Of a stretch of 64,000 bases of DNA, positions 35,279 to 43,587 are shown one piece after another. The first letter of the stretch is position 1. Every line of letters begins with the position of its first letter. The stretch covers positions 1 to 64,000 of the forward strand of contig NZ_MRTQ01000006.1 of assembly GCF_001956215.1 (NCBI RefSeq), in the 5' to 3' direction. This DNA comes from Paenibacillus sp. FSL R5-0490 (GTDB lineage: Bacteria; Bacillota; Bacilli; Bacillales; Cytobacillaceae). A program made the position numbers and the translations under genes. The notes below the pieces were generated by a model that worked only from the letters and a program-made list of their open reading frames with translations, did not search any database and was not told the origin of the DNA.

Positions 35279-35306
35279 AGGTATTCCTTTACTAAAAGGA
35301 ATACCT
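35279..35306. repeat. 28-bp palindromic direct repeat (right copy)
   Basis: Identical to 35092-35119. On the minus strand, downstream of the minJ-like gene, this copy is followed by the element instead of a T-run, so termination probably occurs in or beyond the element. Confidence 0.8.
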
Positions 35307-35377
35307 TGATAACTTATTTTAACTTTTACTTTTAAGGAAGACTGACCCATTCACAGCATTAAATGAAAATTAATCTT

Positions 35378-36580
35378 CTATACCGCTTCACTATCCCACT
35401 TCTTCTCATCCTGTACAAACAGCAGCCCCAGTTCATGATGGTCACCTTCATAAAGAGCACGCTGAACGAAACGAACCTGTCCGTTCACATCAAAGACCTC
35501 GAGCTTGCAGTGAGCGCCGTTCTTTTGTAGGGCTTCATAGAAGCCTTTCTCATCATGGATTTTCACGCCATTGACTTTTGTAACAACCTCTCCCACTCCA
35601 AGAGACATTTTATCAGCTGGTGAATCGGGAACTACCCCGAGTACCATGATTCCCTGATTGCGCTTGGAAAAATAAAACGGCGCCTGATCCTCTGCCATTC
35701 TCTGGCGGAGCGAGATGAATTCCCGCCCGATGATCGCAAGTGCAGATGCACCCACAGCAGCAAGCGGATACCAGTAGCCTGCAGCAGAAATCAGCAATAA
35801 AAGTATGCCAAATACGCTGATTCTTTGTCCAAGCAGGGCTGTTGCCTCTTTAGGAAGCGTACCTTGTATTCTCTGATGAAACCCGATTGAAAACGGGACA
35901 AGAATGAGTGAATACATTTCATCGCCAATCGGTATCATTGGCCACCACTCAAACGGCAGCTGCAGCGCCTGACCCGGTATCAGCAGAAATACAGGAACCA
36001 TCCAGATTCTTTTGGATTCATGAATGCCGATGATTTGACCCCGCTTACTCTTTACCAGCCTGGGAGATGTCCCTTTTCGGCCGTTTCTTATAATCAGGAA
36101 GCCTTCTGCAATCACCAGAAGAGCAAGGAGAACAGCGATGGATGGAAAGATGGAAGAATCAAGATCTGATGCCGACTGGGCGAATGACGGCAATGGCCAC
36201 TCCTGTTCAAAAGCAAACATTGTGGCGAAAAAGGCAAAGCCCAGCGTATAAACTGGCGCCATCCATCTCACTTTTGCCGTTAAGCTCCACAGGAACGTAA
36301 GTGCAGCGGTAAACACAATCGTCTCCAATGGCAGGACAAGTCCCGCTCCCACCATCACCACGCTTACGGCAAGACCTGCCAGAATCCCCAGCGGAAGAAG
36401 CTGCCTCAGCTCAAAATAAGCATTTTCAGCACGGACCGAAAAGTCCTTTCGCTCTCGCTTTACACGGGAAATGCCTAAAAAGGCTGCCACAAAAAACAGG
36501 TAATAAAATACCGGATTTAACAGCAACTTTCCCGTTCCTTTTAAAAACTCAAAAATCCACTCCTCTATCAAAATTGCCAC
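35378..36580 (-). CDS. minJ: MinJ-like PDZ membrane protein
   Basis: Topological factor that in B. subtilis links DivIVA to MinCD and keeps division at mid-cell. The 400-aa protein has about seven or eight transmembrane helices (first near 18-38, last near 270) and a C-terminal PDZ domain (about 300-390; VVPDSPADKMSLGVGEVVTKVNG). Length and layout match B. subtilis MinJ (397 aa). It lies next to ctpB as in Bacillus. The start is a GTG at 36580 near AGAGG; a TTG three codons later is possible. Confidence 0.88.
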   Translation of the reverse strand: MAILIEEWIFEFLKGTGKLLLNPVFYYLFFVAAFLGISRVKRERKDFSVRAENAYFELRQLLPLGILAGLAVSVVMVGAGLVLPLETIVFTAALTFLWSLTAKVRWMAPVYTLGFAFFATMFAFEQEWPLPSFAQSASDLDSSIFPSIAVLLALLVIAEGFLIIRNGRKGTSPRLVKSKRGQIIGIHESKRIWMVPVFLLIPGQALQLPFEWWPMIPIGDEMYSLILVPFSIGFHQRIQGTLPKEATALLGQRISVFGILLLLISAAGYWYPLAAVGASALAIIGREFISLRQRMAEDQAPFYFSKRNQGIMVLGVVPDSPADKMSLGVGEVVTKVNGVKIHDEKGFYEALQKNGAHCKLEVFDVNGQVRFVQRALYEGDHHELGLLFVQDEKKWDSEAV

Positions 36581-36684
36581 CAGCCTCTATTAATAAATTC
36601 TCATGAATTATGTAAACAGCAGAAAACTCTATTACTCTATATTCTACCAAAAGCACCTTGCAAAACCTATTACAATCTCGCTTT

Positions 36685-36719
36685 AAATAAAAAATAGCAG
36701 AAGGAAAATTCCTCCTGCT
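36685..36719 (-). terminator. Terminator after ctpB
   Basis: AGCAGGAGG pairs with the CCTTCTGCT arm across a short A/T loop on the minus strand, followed by ATTTTTTATTT. Confidence 0.8.
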
Positions 36720-36736
36720 TCAATCGACAAAATTCG

Positions 36737-36752
36737 GGTGGTGCCTGTCACT
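36737..36752. repeat. REP-like fragment at the ctpB stop codon
   Basis: GGTGGTGCCTGTCACT matches one arm of the 23000-23050 hairpin (GGTGCCTGTCAC). It reaches into the ctpB stop codon. Confidence 0.5.
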
Positions 36753-38202
36753 ATTTGGCTATATATCTCAAAGCCGTCTGCAGCTGCAAATCGTTCTGCT
36801 CTTTTTTCATTTCTTCGATTGCGGCCTGTTCAAGCGCTGCTGCGGTTTTCTTGTCTATCCGGCCGGTTGCTTCAAGCTCTTTTTGCTGCTGAAAGACTTT
36901 CACTGCTGCTTCAGTGGAATCATTGAAATAGCCATCTGTCCTGCCCGGGGCATATCCGAGTCCGGCCAGAATTTCCTGTGCATTCTTCACCATTTCATTA
37001 TTCATATCAATCTCCAAAGGCTTCTCCACCTGCAAAGGATGAGTCTGATAGATATCCGGCTGTTTCACCTCAAGAGTAGGCTTGATTCCTTTATTATGAA
37101 TCCAGTTTCCGTCTGGTGTCAGCCATTTAAATAAAGTGAGCTTGATATTGCTGCCGTCGCCCATCGGAACAGGCTGCTGAACAGTCCCTTTTCCAAATGA
37201 TTTCTCACCGATAATGGCATAACCCTCCGCTTCCTTTAATGCGCCGGCCAGAATCTCTGATGCAGAGGCACTTCCTTTATCCACAAGAACGGCAATCGGA
37301 TAGCTTTTTGGCTTTTCAAGTGTGGAGAAATACCTCATCTTCTCCCCATTCCGTTTCTCAATCTGCAAATATGGTTTGTCAGCTGTAACCAATTCCTTCA
37401 GAATTTCCTGAACAGAGGTCAGGAGACCGCCGGGATTTCCACGGACATCAATGACAAGCCCTTCGATCCCTTCCTGTTCCATTTCACTCAGCTGTTTCGC
37501 AAATTCTTTGGATGTATCTTCGGAAAAGGAGGTAATCTCCAGATACCCAACCTCTTTTCCTCTTTCCTTCTTGATTTCTGAGTAAACAGTAATTTGAGGA
37601 ATTTCATCTCTTTTTACTTCCACCTTTAAAGGCTCCTTTAATCCCTGGCGCGCAACTTCAAGCTTTACCTTTGTGCCTTTTTTACCTCGGATCTTCATGG
37701 TCGCTTTATATAAATCAAGACCCTTCACACTTTCCCCGTCCACTTTTAAGATTTCATCTTTTGGCTTTAGGCCCGCTTTTTCCGCCGGTGAGTCCTTAAA
37801 AGGCGCAACAATGATGATTTTTCCGTCCACCATGCTGACTTCCGCACCGATTCCTTCAAAAGAAGATTCCAATGTATCACTGAATTGTTTTGCCGTTTCT
37901 TCATCCATATAAACGGAGTATGGGTCTTCGAGGGTTGCAAGCATGCCCTGGATGGCTCCCTCCACGAGCTGTTTCTCCTCTACTTTTTCCACATAGCTAT
38001 TCAAAATCAGCTGATAGGCCGTTTCCATCTTTTCCACCTTCTCTTGATCTAACTGTTTTCCGTTTTCCTTGGAATCTAGTAATTGATTTGGGGCTCCTGT
38101 CTGCGGAGCTTCCTTTGCCAGCCACTGCATGCCAGCATATGTACCGCCAGCCCCTGTCAGCAATGATCCCGTCATCAGCACGGCGATCCATCCTCTGCTC
38201 AT
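36751..38202 (-). CDS. ctpB: Carboxy-terminal processing serine protease (S41)
   Basis: Secreted/membrane-anchored protease; B. subtilis CtpB cleaves SpoIVFA to trigger pro-SigK processing during sporulation. The 483-aa protein has an N-terminal membrane anchor (about 4-22), a PDZ domain (about 95-175), the S41 protease domain with the catalytic Ser in DKGSASASEILAGAL (about 310) and Lys in GEKSFGKGTVQ (about 335), and a C-terminal peptidoglycan-binding domain (about 405-465). The second ATG (38202) is chosen because GGGAG is then 6 nt away. It lies between minJ and the M23 hydrolase on the same strand. Confidence 0.95.
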   Translation of the reverse strand: MSRGWIAVLMTGSLLTGAGGTYAGMQWLAKEAPQTGAPNQLLDSKENGKQLDQEKVEKMETAYQLILNSYVEKVEEKQLVEGAIQGMLATLEDPYSVYMDEETAKQFSDTLESSFEGIGAEVSMVDGKIIIVAPFKDSPAEKAGLKPKDEILKVDGESVKGLDLYKATMKIRGKKGTKVKLEVARQGLKEPLKVEVKRDEIPQITVYSEIKKERGKEVGYLEITSFSEDTSKEFAKQLSEMEQEGIEGLVIDVRGNPGGLLTSVQEILKELVTADKPYLQIEKRNGEKMRYFSTLEKPKSYPIAVLVDKGSASASEILAGALKEAEGYAIIGEKSFGKGTVQQPVPMGDGSNIKLTLFKWLTPDGNWIHNKGIKPTLEVKQPDIYQTHPLQVEKPLEIDMNNEMVKNAQEILAGLGYAPGRTDGYFNDSTEAAVKVFQQQKELEATGRIDKKTAAALEQAAIEEMKKEQNDLQLQTALRYIAK

Positions 38203-38273
38203 CGTCATCTCCCTTTCCAGTTTGCTGCGTTCCTGTATATTTTCAGCGTCTGCGGCCTTCCCCGATTTTTAAA

Positions 38274-38304
38274 TAAATAAAAACAACCCGCAAAGGGAGC
38301 GGGA
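38274..38304 (-). terminator. Hairpin with T-run upstream of ctpB
   Basis: CCCGC and GCGGG pair around a 7-nt loop, followed on the minus strand by TTGTTTTTATTTATT. It lies between the M23-gene terminator and ctpB, so it could attenuate ctpB readthrough. Confidence 0.5.
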
Positions 38305-38413
38305 TGTCTTCGCTTATTTCATCCTATGTTTGCTATGGACGAGTTATGATTTCTTTTGCTTGAGAGTATTTTAAAAACAGACGTCTAATAGGATTAAAGA
38401 CCCTCTTTTCGGG

Positions 38414-38450
38414 TAAAAGAAAAGTGGAAGAAGCTATGCTCCTTCCACTT
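38414..38450 (-). terminator. Terminator after the M23 hydrolase gene
   Basis: AAGTGGAAGGAGC pairs with GCTTCTTCCACTT around a short loop, followed by TTCTTTTACCC on the minus strand. Confidence 0.85.
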
Positions 38451-38460
38451 TACGCTATTT

Positions 38461-39795
38461 TTATAGAGGCACAATGCCTACAGGATTAATCGCATTTGAT
38501 TTTGCTGCATTCCAAGAACCTCTGTGAAGTTCAAAGTGCAGATGCTGACCGTAAGATTGTCCAGTATTACCCATGATACCGATTTGCTGGCCTTTAGAAA
38601 CTGTCTGGCCAGAGCCGACAGAACGGCTTCTCATGTGAGCATATACGGTAGTATACGTTTGTCCGCCTACAGAGTGAGCAATGAAAATCGCATTTCCGTA
38701 GCTGCTTGAGTAATATGAACGGATGACAACACCATCTGCTGCTGCCACGATCGGTACTGTACCGCCTGATGCAATATCAACACCATAGTGCTCGCCTAAA
38801 GAACGGCCGCCAAATCCTGAAGAAAGTCTTCCTGCAGCTGGTTTTGTCCAGGCACCGCTTGCTACAGAAGGTGCAGATACCTGCGGGCTGCTTGATGATC
38901 CGCTGTCAGATGAGGAGCTGCTTCCCGCTGATGAAGAACTGCTCTTCTTAGCCGCTTCTGCTGCCGCCTTTTGTTTTGCCAGTTCAGCTTGTCTTGCTGC
39001 CTCAGCTTGTCTTTCCTGCTCAAGCTTGATCGCTTTTTGAATTGCCGCTTCCTGAGCTGCAAGAATCTCATTTTCTTCAGCCAGTTCAAGCTTATGGGCA
39101 TGCATTTCCTCTTCTTCATGCTTTAAGGATGCAAGCAGCTTATCTTTCTCTGCTTTTTGAGCGTTTAAGCTCTTTTTCATGCTTTCAAGCTCGGCACGCA
39201 TTGTTTCTAAAGAGGCAAGCTCTTCTTTTACCTGATTCTGTTTTTTCTCAAGCTCGTCTTTATCCGCCTGATGCGCTTGTAAAATTTCCTGGTCAGCTTC
39301 TACGATTGTTGCAACTGCTCCAACTCGTTCAACAAAATCTCCAAAGCTCTGCGCACCCATTAAAACATCAATATAGCTCACCATTCCGCCAGTTTCCTGG
39401 TAGTTGCGTGCACGGTCTTTTAATAGTTCATTACGCTTTTTGATGCGCTCTACTAATACTTTAATTTCTGCTTCAAGTTTCTCAATTTCCTTTTTTGTAT
39501 CTGCAATTTCTTGATTCTTTTCTTCAATTTTAGCTAAAGCATCACTGATCGCTTTATCCAGACGCTCAATCTCACTTTGTACAGATTGCTGCTCGCTCTG
39601 GTTTTCGCTGATCTTTTTATCTGTATCGTTTAACTTCGATTCTACTCCGGAACGCTGCTGGTTAATTTTTTCCTGCTGGCTGTTTAAATCGTTTAGTTTA
39701 TTTGCTGCAGACGCCTTTTCAATAGGCATCCCCACTGTTATGCTGCCAAAACCAAGAACGGCAGCTAATGATAATGTGATGATGGATTTCTTCAA
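38461..39795 (-). CDS. Coiled-coil M23 murein hydrolase (EnvC/PcsB-like)
   Basis: Secreted peptidoglycan endopeptidase of 444 aa: signal peptide (about 1-30), long coiled coil (about 30-270), Ser-rich linker (SSSSAGSSSSSDSGSSSS, about 285-302) and a LytM/M23 domain (about 325-440). The zinc ligands are present (HYGVD and HLHFELH), so the enzyme should be active. Its position directly downstream of ftsEX matches the partners that FtsEX activates (EnvC in E. coli, PcsB in streptococci, CwlO in Bacillus); direct control by FtsEX is inferred. TTG 39795 is the start: AAAGGAG lies 10 nt upstream and a signal peptide follows. Confidence 0.92.
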   Translation of the reverse strand: MKKSIITLSLAAVLGFGSITVGMPIEKASAANKLNDLNSQQEKINQQRSGVESKLNDTDKKISENQSEQQSVQSEIERLDKAISDALAKIEEKNQEIADTKKEIEKLEAEIKVLVERIKKRNELLKDRARNYQETGGMVSYIDVLMGAQSFGDFVERVGAVATIVEADQEILQAHQADKDELEKKQNQVKEELASLETMRAELESMKKSLNAQKAEKDKLLASLKHEEEEMHAHKLELAEENEILAAQEAAIQKAIKLEQERQAEAARQAELAKQKAAAEAAKKSSSSSAGSSSSSDSGSSSSPQVSAPSVASGAWTKPAAGRLSSGFGGRSLGEHYGVDIASGGTVPIVAAADGVVIRSYYSSSYGNAIFIAHSVGGQTYTTVYAHMRSRSVGSGQTVSKGQQIGIMGNTGQSYGQHLHFELHRGSWNAAKSNAINPVGIVPL

Positions 39796-39898
39796 TTTCC
39801 GATTTCTCCTTTCAATGAACACCATATGTACAGGTTAATCGTTCTATATTTCATCCAAGTCTGAAACATTTAGCTTTTCTGAATCGTCTAATATAATG

Positions 39899-39950
39899 AA
39901 GCTTGAAGGCGCCTGGACAGGTTCCCCCCACCGCAGGGCCTTCTAAGCTT
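39899..39950. repeat. Long imperfect hairpin after ftsX
   Basis: AAGCTTGAAGGCGCCT at the left pairs with AGGGCCTTCTAAGCTT at the right with small bulges around a G/C-rich loop. There is no T-run, so it is not a standard terminator. It lies between ftsX and the M23 gene and may stabilise or process the transcript. The GGCGCCTGGA recalls the dispersed repeat end. Confidence 0.5.
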
Positions 39951-39952
39951 GT

Positions 39953-40846
39953 TTATACTTTCAGGAACTTTCTGACTGACATTAAACTTCCCCATACACC
40001 AATGAGGGCACCCATCAGGATAAGAAGCCCGGAAATCTGATAGACAAACGGACTAAACTCCAGCAGCTTGACAAAATGTCCTTCAAGCTTTGGCGCCAAA
40101 TAATCATAGGCGTAATAATATGCTGATGAAACAAGCGCAATAGGAATAATGGAACCGAGCAGCCCAAGCCATAAACCTTCAAGGAAGAATGGCCACCTGA
40201 TGAACGAGTTGGTTGCTCCTACCAATCTCATAATCTCAATTTCTTTTCTTCGTGACATAATCGTAATCTTAATGGTATTGGAAATCAGGAACATGGCAGT
40301 AAATAATAAGCCGATAATCAGCACAAGGCCAACGTTTCGTCCGGCATTGATAAAGTTGAATAGTTTTTCAACCTGCCCCTGCCCATATTTTACTTTTGCC
40401 GCATATTCCATTTTCTCAATCTGCTTTGCAGCTTTCATTGTGTCTGCCGGGTTTTTCGTCTTTACGATAAATACATCGTTCAGCGGATTATCCTGTTCGA
40501 ACAGTTTGAAGGCTTCGCCTTCTTCACCAAGGCTGTTTATTAAACTATCAAGCTCTTTTTCCTTGGTTGAGTATTCAACTGTTTTGACTTCGGGTATTCC
40601 TTCGATTTTTTGCCGTAAAACTTCCTGATCCTGCTCATTTGCAGCAACATCGATGTGAACGCGGATTTCCACGTCCTCTTCAATGGTTGTAGCCACCTTG
40701 TTGAGATTCATCATAATGACGAAAAATACGCCAACTAAAATGAGGGTTACTGTGACCGCACTTGCAGAAGCAAATGTCATCCAGCCGTTTCGCCCAAGAC
40801 TTTTAAAACTTTCGCGGAAGTGCCGGCCCAATGTTCTAGCTTTCAT
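39953..40846 (-). CDS. ftsX: Cell-division ABC transporter permease FtsX
   Basis: The 297-aa membrane subunit has four transmembrane helices: one near 20-45, then after an extracellular domain (about 50-165) three in the C-terminal FtsX domain (about 175, 225 and 270). With FtsE it transmits ATP hydrolysis to a wall hydrolase. Length matches B. subtilis FtsX (296 aa). ATG 40846 begins MKARTLGRHFRESFKSL and overlaps ftsE by 11 bp, implying coupled translation; a longer frame to 40981 lies inside ftsE and is rejected. Confidence 0.96.
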   Translation of the reverse strand: MKARTLGRHFRESFKSLGRNGWMTFASASAVTVTLILVGVFFVIMMNLNKVATTIEEDVEIRVHIDVAANEQDQEVLRQKIEGIPEVKTVEYSTKEKELDSLINSLGEEGEAFKLFEQDNPLNDVFIVKTKNPADTMKAAKQIEKMEYAAKVKYGQGQVEKLFNFINAGRNVGLVLIIGLLFTAMFLISNTIKITIMSRRKEIEIMRLVGATNSFIRWPFFLEGLWLGLLGSIIPIALVSSAYYYAYDYLAPKLEGHFVKLLEFSPFVYQISGLLILMGALIGVWGSLMSVRKFLKV

Positions 40847-41522
40847 AGCCGTAATCACCTCTTTGCTCGTCACGCACAATTCTTCCGCCTTCAATGGCAA
40901 TAACGCGGTGCTTAATCGTGTTAACAATTTCTTTATTATGAGTTGCCATGACCACAGTCGTTCCTCTCGTGTTGATTTCATCGAAGATGTTCATGATTTC
41001 CCAAGAGGTATCCGGGTCAAGGTTTCCTGTAGGCTCGTCCGCTATCACGACTTTTGGAGAGTTTACAATTGATCTGGCGATGGAAACACGCTGCTGCTCC
41101 CCGCCTGACAATTCGGTCGGAAGCATCCTTGCCTTATGTTTTAAACCTACAAGGTCCAATGTTTCCATAACTTGTTTTTTAATATTCTTCGGATGCTCTT
41201 CAATAACCTCAAGAGCAAAAGCGACATTCTCATAAACTGTCAGTGTCGGGAGGAGCTTAAAGTCCTGGAAAACGACACCGATTTTACGGCGCATTAGCGG
41301 CACCTTTGCATTCTTCAATGTAGCCAGATTCACTCCGTCAATGGTTATCGTTCCGCTTGAAGGCTTTTCTTCCCGGTACATCATTTTGATAAAGGTGGAT
41401 TTACCTGCACCACTCGGCCCTACTACATAAACAAACTCACCTTGCTTAATATGAATATCTATCCCGCTGGCAGCTGTAACGCCATTGGGGTATCTCTTAT
41501 ATACGTCTTTCATTTCGATCAT
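40836..41522 (-). CDS. ftsE: Cell-division ATPase FtsE
   Basis: The 228-aa ATPase partner of FtsX shows Walker A GPSGAGKSTFIK (about 36), Q-loop VFQDFKLL (about 85), signature LSGGEQQRVSIARSI (about 137) and Walker B VVIADEPTGNLDP (about 160). It begins MIEMKDVYKRYPNG like B. subtilis FtsE; AGGTGAT precedes this ATG. It is the first gene of the ftsE-ftsX-M23 series. Confidence 0.97.
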   Translation of the reverse strand: MIEMKDVYKRYPNGVTAASGIDIHIKQGEFVYVVGPSGAGKSTFIKMMYREEKPSSGTITIDGVNLATLKNAKVPLMRRKIGVVFQDFKLLPTLTVYENVAFALEVIEEHPKNIKKQVMETLDLVGLKHKARMLPTELSGGEQQRVSIARSIVNSPKVVIADEPTGNLDPDTSWEIMNIFDEINTRGTTVVMATHNKEIVNTIKHRVIAIEGGRIVRDEQRGDYGYES

Positions 41523-42032
41523 ATATATCACCTAGCATCTAGTGTGTATTAAGAATTTAAATAACAGACGGCTTGTTTCGCTAAAAAACGACATCCTTTC
41601 GACATAGAGGATGACAAAATACTTGTAAATACTGCCTAATTAGCCATCTAAAATTCTCACACAACCCATTATAACATCATAAGTTGTCAAAATAACGGAA
41701 AAAATTATTACAGTTTCTTTTCAATCCTGATACTAATGTTACTTTTTTCCTGAATTTCTTTAATATTCTAGTGCTTTATTCTCTTAATCGACAGATTTTT
41801 CCTTCTTTTTTCATATTGCATTTACTCGATATTTGTCATAAATTGTGTGAAGCCATCCTGGGCTTTGAGATTGGTTATTGCAAATTTTCTTCAATACGGG
41901 GAGTTTAACTTAGGTTTTGACGCAGCTTGTTTTCACTTTGGGTGGATAAGCGGTGTCTATATTAAGCCGTAAAACTCTTAGCGAAAAAAATAAAAACGCC
42001 CTGGTAAACAGAACGTTTTCATTTGAATCCTC
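41523..42032. other. Non-coding stretch between cccB and ftsE
   Basis: No credible gene. On the minus strand TTGACA and TATAAT occur near 41667-41689 but only 11 nt apart, so they cannot form one standard promoter, though the TATAAT may serve ftsE with another -35. CATCCT/AGGATG arms near 41590-41612 form a small hairpin. The right end contains the cccB terminator. Confidence 0.5.
41980..42019 (-). terminator. Weak terminator after cccB
   Basis: AAAACG...CAG and CTG...CGTTTT arms pair imperfectly, followed on the minus strand by TTTTATTTTTTTCG. Confidence 0.55.
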
Positions 42033-42386
42033 TTATTTCTTGCCTGCCAGCCAAGACGCTACTGCGGAAGCTTCTTCTCCCTGAAGCAATCCTTTAGGCA
42101 TAGCTCCTTTACCGTTAGCTATCGTGTTTTCAATATCTTCCTGTGATAGGTTTGCACCGATTTTATCAAGCGCAGGTCCTACACCGCCTTCAAGATTTGC
42201 ACCATGGCAGCTTGAACATTTCTGTTCATAAAGCTTTTGTGCATCACCAGCGTCAGCCGTATCCGTTGTTGTTTCACCGCCGCCGTTTGTAGAAGTGTCC
42301 TTGTCTTCAGCAGCATCGTCTCCGCCGCCGCAGGCTGCAAGAACTAAAGATGTACCCATTAGTAGTGCTAGTAGCTTCTTTTTCAC
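42033..42386 (-). CDS. cccB: Cytochrome c-551 lipoprotein
   Basis: Small membrane-anchored cytochrome on the outer face, carrying electrons in the respiratory chain. The 117-aa protein has a lipobox VLAAC (Cys19), an acidic/Thr-Gly linker (about 20-48) and one heme c domain with CSSCH (about 57-61) and the axial Met in GAMPKGLL (about 97). This matches B. subtilis CccB, also encoded upstream of ftsE. Confidence 0.95.
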   Translation of the reverse strand: MKKKLLALLMGTSLVLAACGGGDDAAEDKDTSTNGGGETTTDTADAGDAQKLYEQKCSSCHGANLEGGVGPALDKIGANLSQEDIENTIANGKGAMPKGLLQGEEASAVASWLAGKK

Positions 42387-42438
42387 CTATAATTCCCCCT
42401 CAGGAAAAAATACTAAGTACAGCTATATTATACCAACA

Positions 42439-43305
42439 CTACGCTCGTTTGAAACCCTCGCCCAACACCTCGGAAGCATCCGTAACAATGATAAATGCAG
42501 TAGGATCAATGGTTTGAACCAGTTGTTTCAATTTTGTGAACTCTGTCTGATCCACTACACACATCAGGACCGGACGTTCATGGTCGGTATAACCACCGTA
42601 TGCTGATAGTTTTGTCACACCGCGGTCAATTTTATTCAAAATTCCTTCACGAACTTCACTTTGATTTTCAGTAATGATTAAAGCCATCTTTGTCCGGCTG
42701 AAACCAAGCTGGATCAGATCAATTGTTTTACTTGTTACATATAGAGCAATTAAGGCATACAGCCCCTGCTCTATGTCAAAAATAATCGCAGCCGACAATA
42801 CGATCAATCCATCGATTATCGCAACACAAGTGCCAAGAGACAAACCTGTATATTTGTTAATAATCTGTGCTGCAAGGTCTGTCCCTCCTGTTGATGCTTT
42901 ACCCCTGAAAACAATTCCTAAACCAAGACCGACGCCAATTCCGCCAAACAGCGATGCCAGCAGCGGATCAGATGTCCATGGCTCATATTCCTTTGTCAGA
43001 AAAACAACAAACGGCAGGAAGATTGTCCCGGCCAGAGTCTTGGCTCCAAATTGTTTTCCAAGCAGCAGCACGCCAGCAATAAAAAGCGGTATATTAAATG
43101 CCCACTGTACATAAGCAGGCTCCCAGCCAACAACTGCATCCAGAATAGTACTGATCCCGCTTACCCCGCCTGATGCAATCCGGTTGGGCAGTAAAAACAC
43201 ATTAAACGCAACCGCAACAATGCCTGACCCTATCAAAACGTATAAATACTCCAGCAATCTCTCCGCTTTTGTACTATAAGTATATCCTCTTCTATATTTG
43301 CCCAT
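42439..43305 (-). CDS. yvjA: YitT-family membrane protein (YvjA)
   Basis: The 288-aa protein has five or six transmembrane helices (about 17-170), including the family stretch NVFLLPNRIASGGVSGIS (about 40-57) and FRGKASTGGTDLAAQII, and a C-terminal cytoplasmic DUF2179 domain (about 205-285). Function is unknown. The position between prfB and cccB agrees with B. subtilis YvjA. Confidence 0.9.
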   Translation of the reverse strand: MGKYRRGYTYSTKAERLLEYLYVLIGSGIVAVAFNVFLLPNRIASGGVSGISTILDAVVGWEPAYVQWAFNIPLFIAGVLLLGKQFGAKTLAGTIFLPFVVFLTKEYEPWTSDPLLASLFGGIGVGLGLGIVFRGKASTGGTDLAAQIINKYTGLSLGTCVAIIDGLIVLSAAIIFDIEQGLYALIALYVTSKTIDLIQLGFSRTKMALIITENQSEVREGILNKIDRGVTKLSAYGGYTDHERPVLMCVVDQTEFTKLKQLVQTIDPTAFIIVTDASEVLGEGFKRA

Positions 43306-43560
43306 TTCTTCTCCCTCCGGTGTCCCGATCTATGCAGAATCTGATATTCCATTTTTACCGTCAGTGAGTATAGCATGGAGTTTGAGGCCTGTAAATGCCA
43401 TTGAACTGCCGTATTAAAGGACTCTGCTCTGCCTTTTCATTATGTTGCGATAAAAGCGTTCAATTTATCATGCAATATTAATGTGTGAAATGTTTATGAA
43501 CATTGTGCAAGAATACTTCCAGGCCCCCTTCTCATCAGCATGAAATGCATCGGCATGTGG

Positions 43561-43566
43561 TATAAT
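43561..43566 (+). promoter_or_regulatory. Extended -10 promoter of the heptad-repeat gene
   Basis: TGGTATAAT gives a consensus extended -10. The -35 region is weak. Transcription from here would begin just before the AAGGAGGTGA ribosome site, so the upstream ATG at 43540 cannot be used from it. Confidence 0.6.
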
Positions 43567-43587
43567 GTCGAAAAGGAGGTGAGAAAA

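Noticed and set aside
41667-41689. TTGACA/TATAAT as the ftsE promoter
   Set aside because: The spacing is only 11 nt, too short for SigA; the -10 may be used with another -35.
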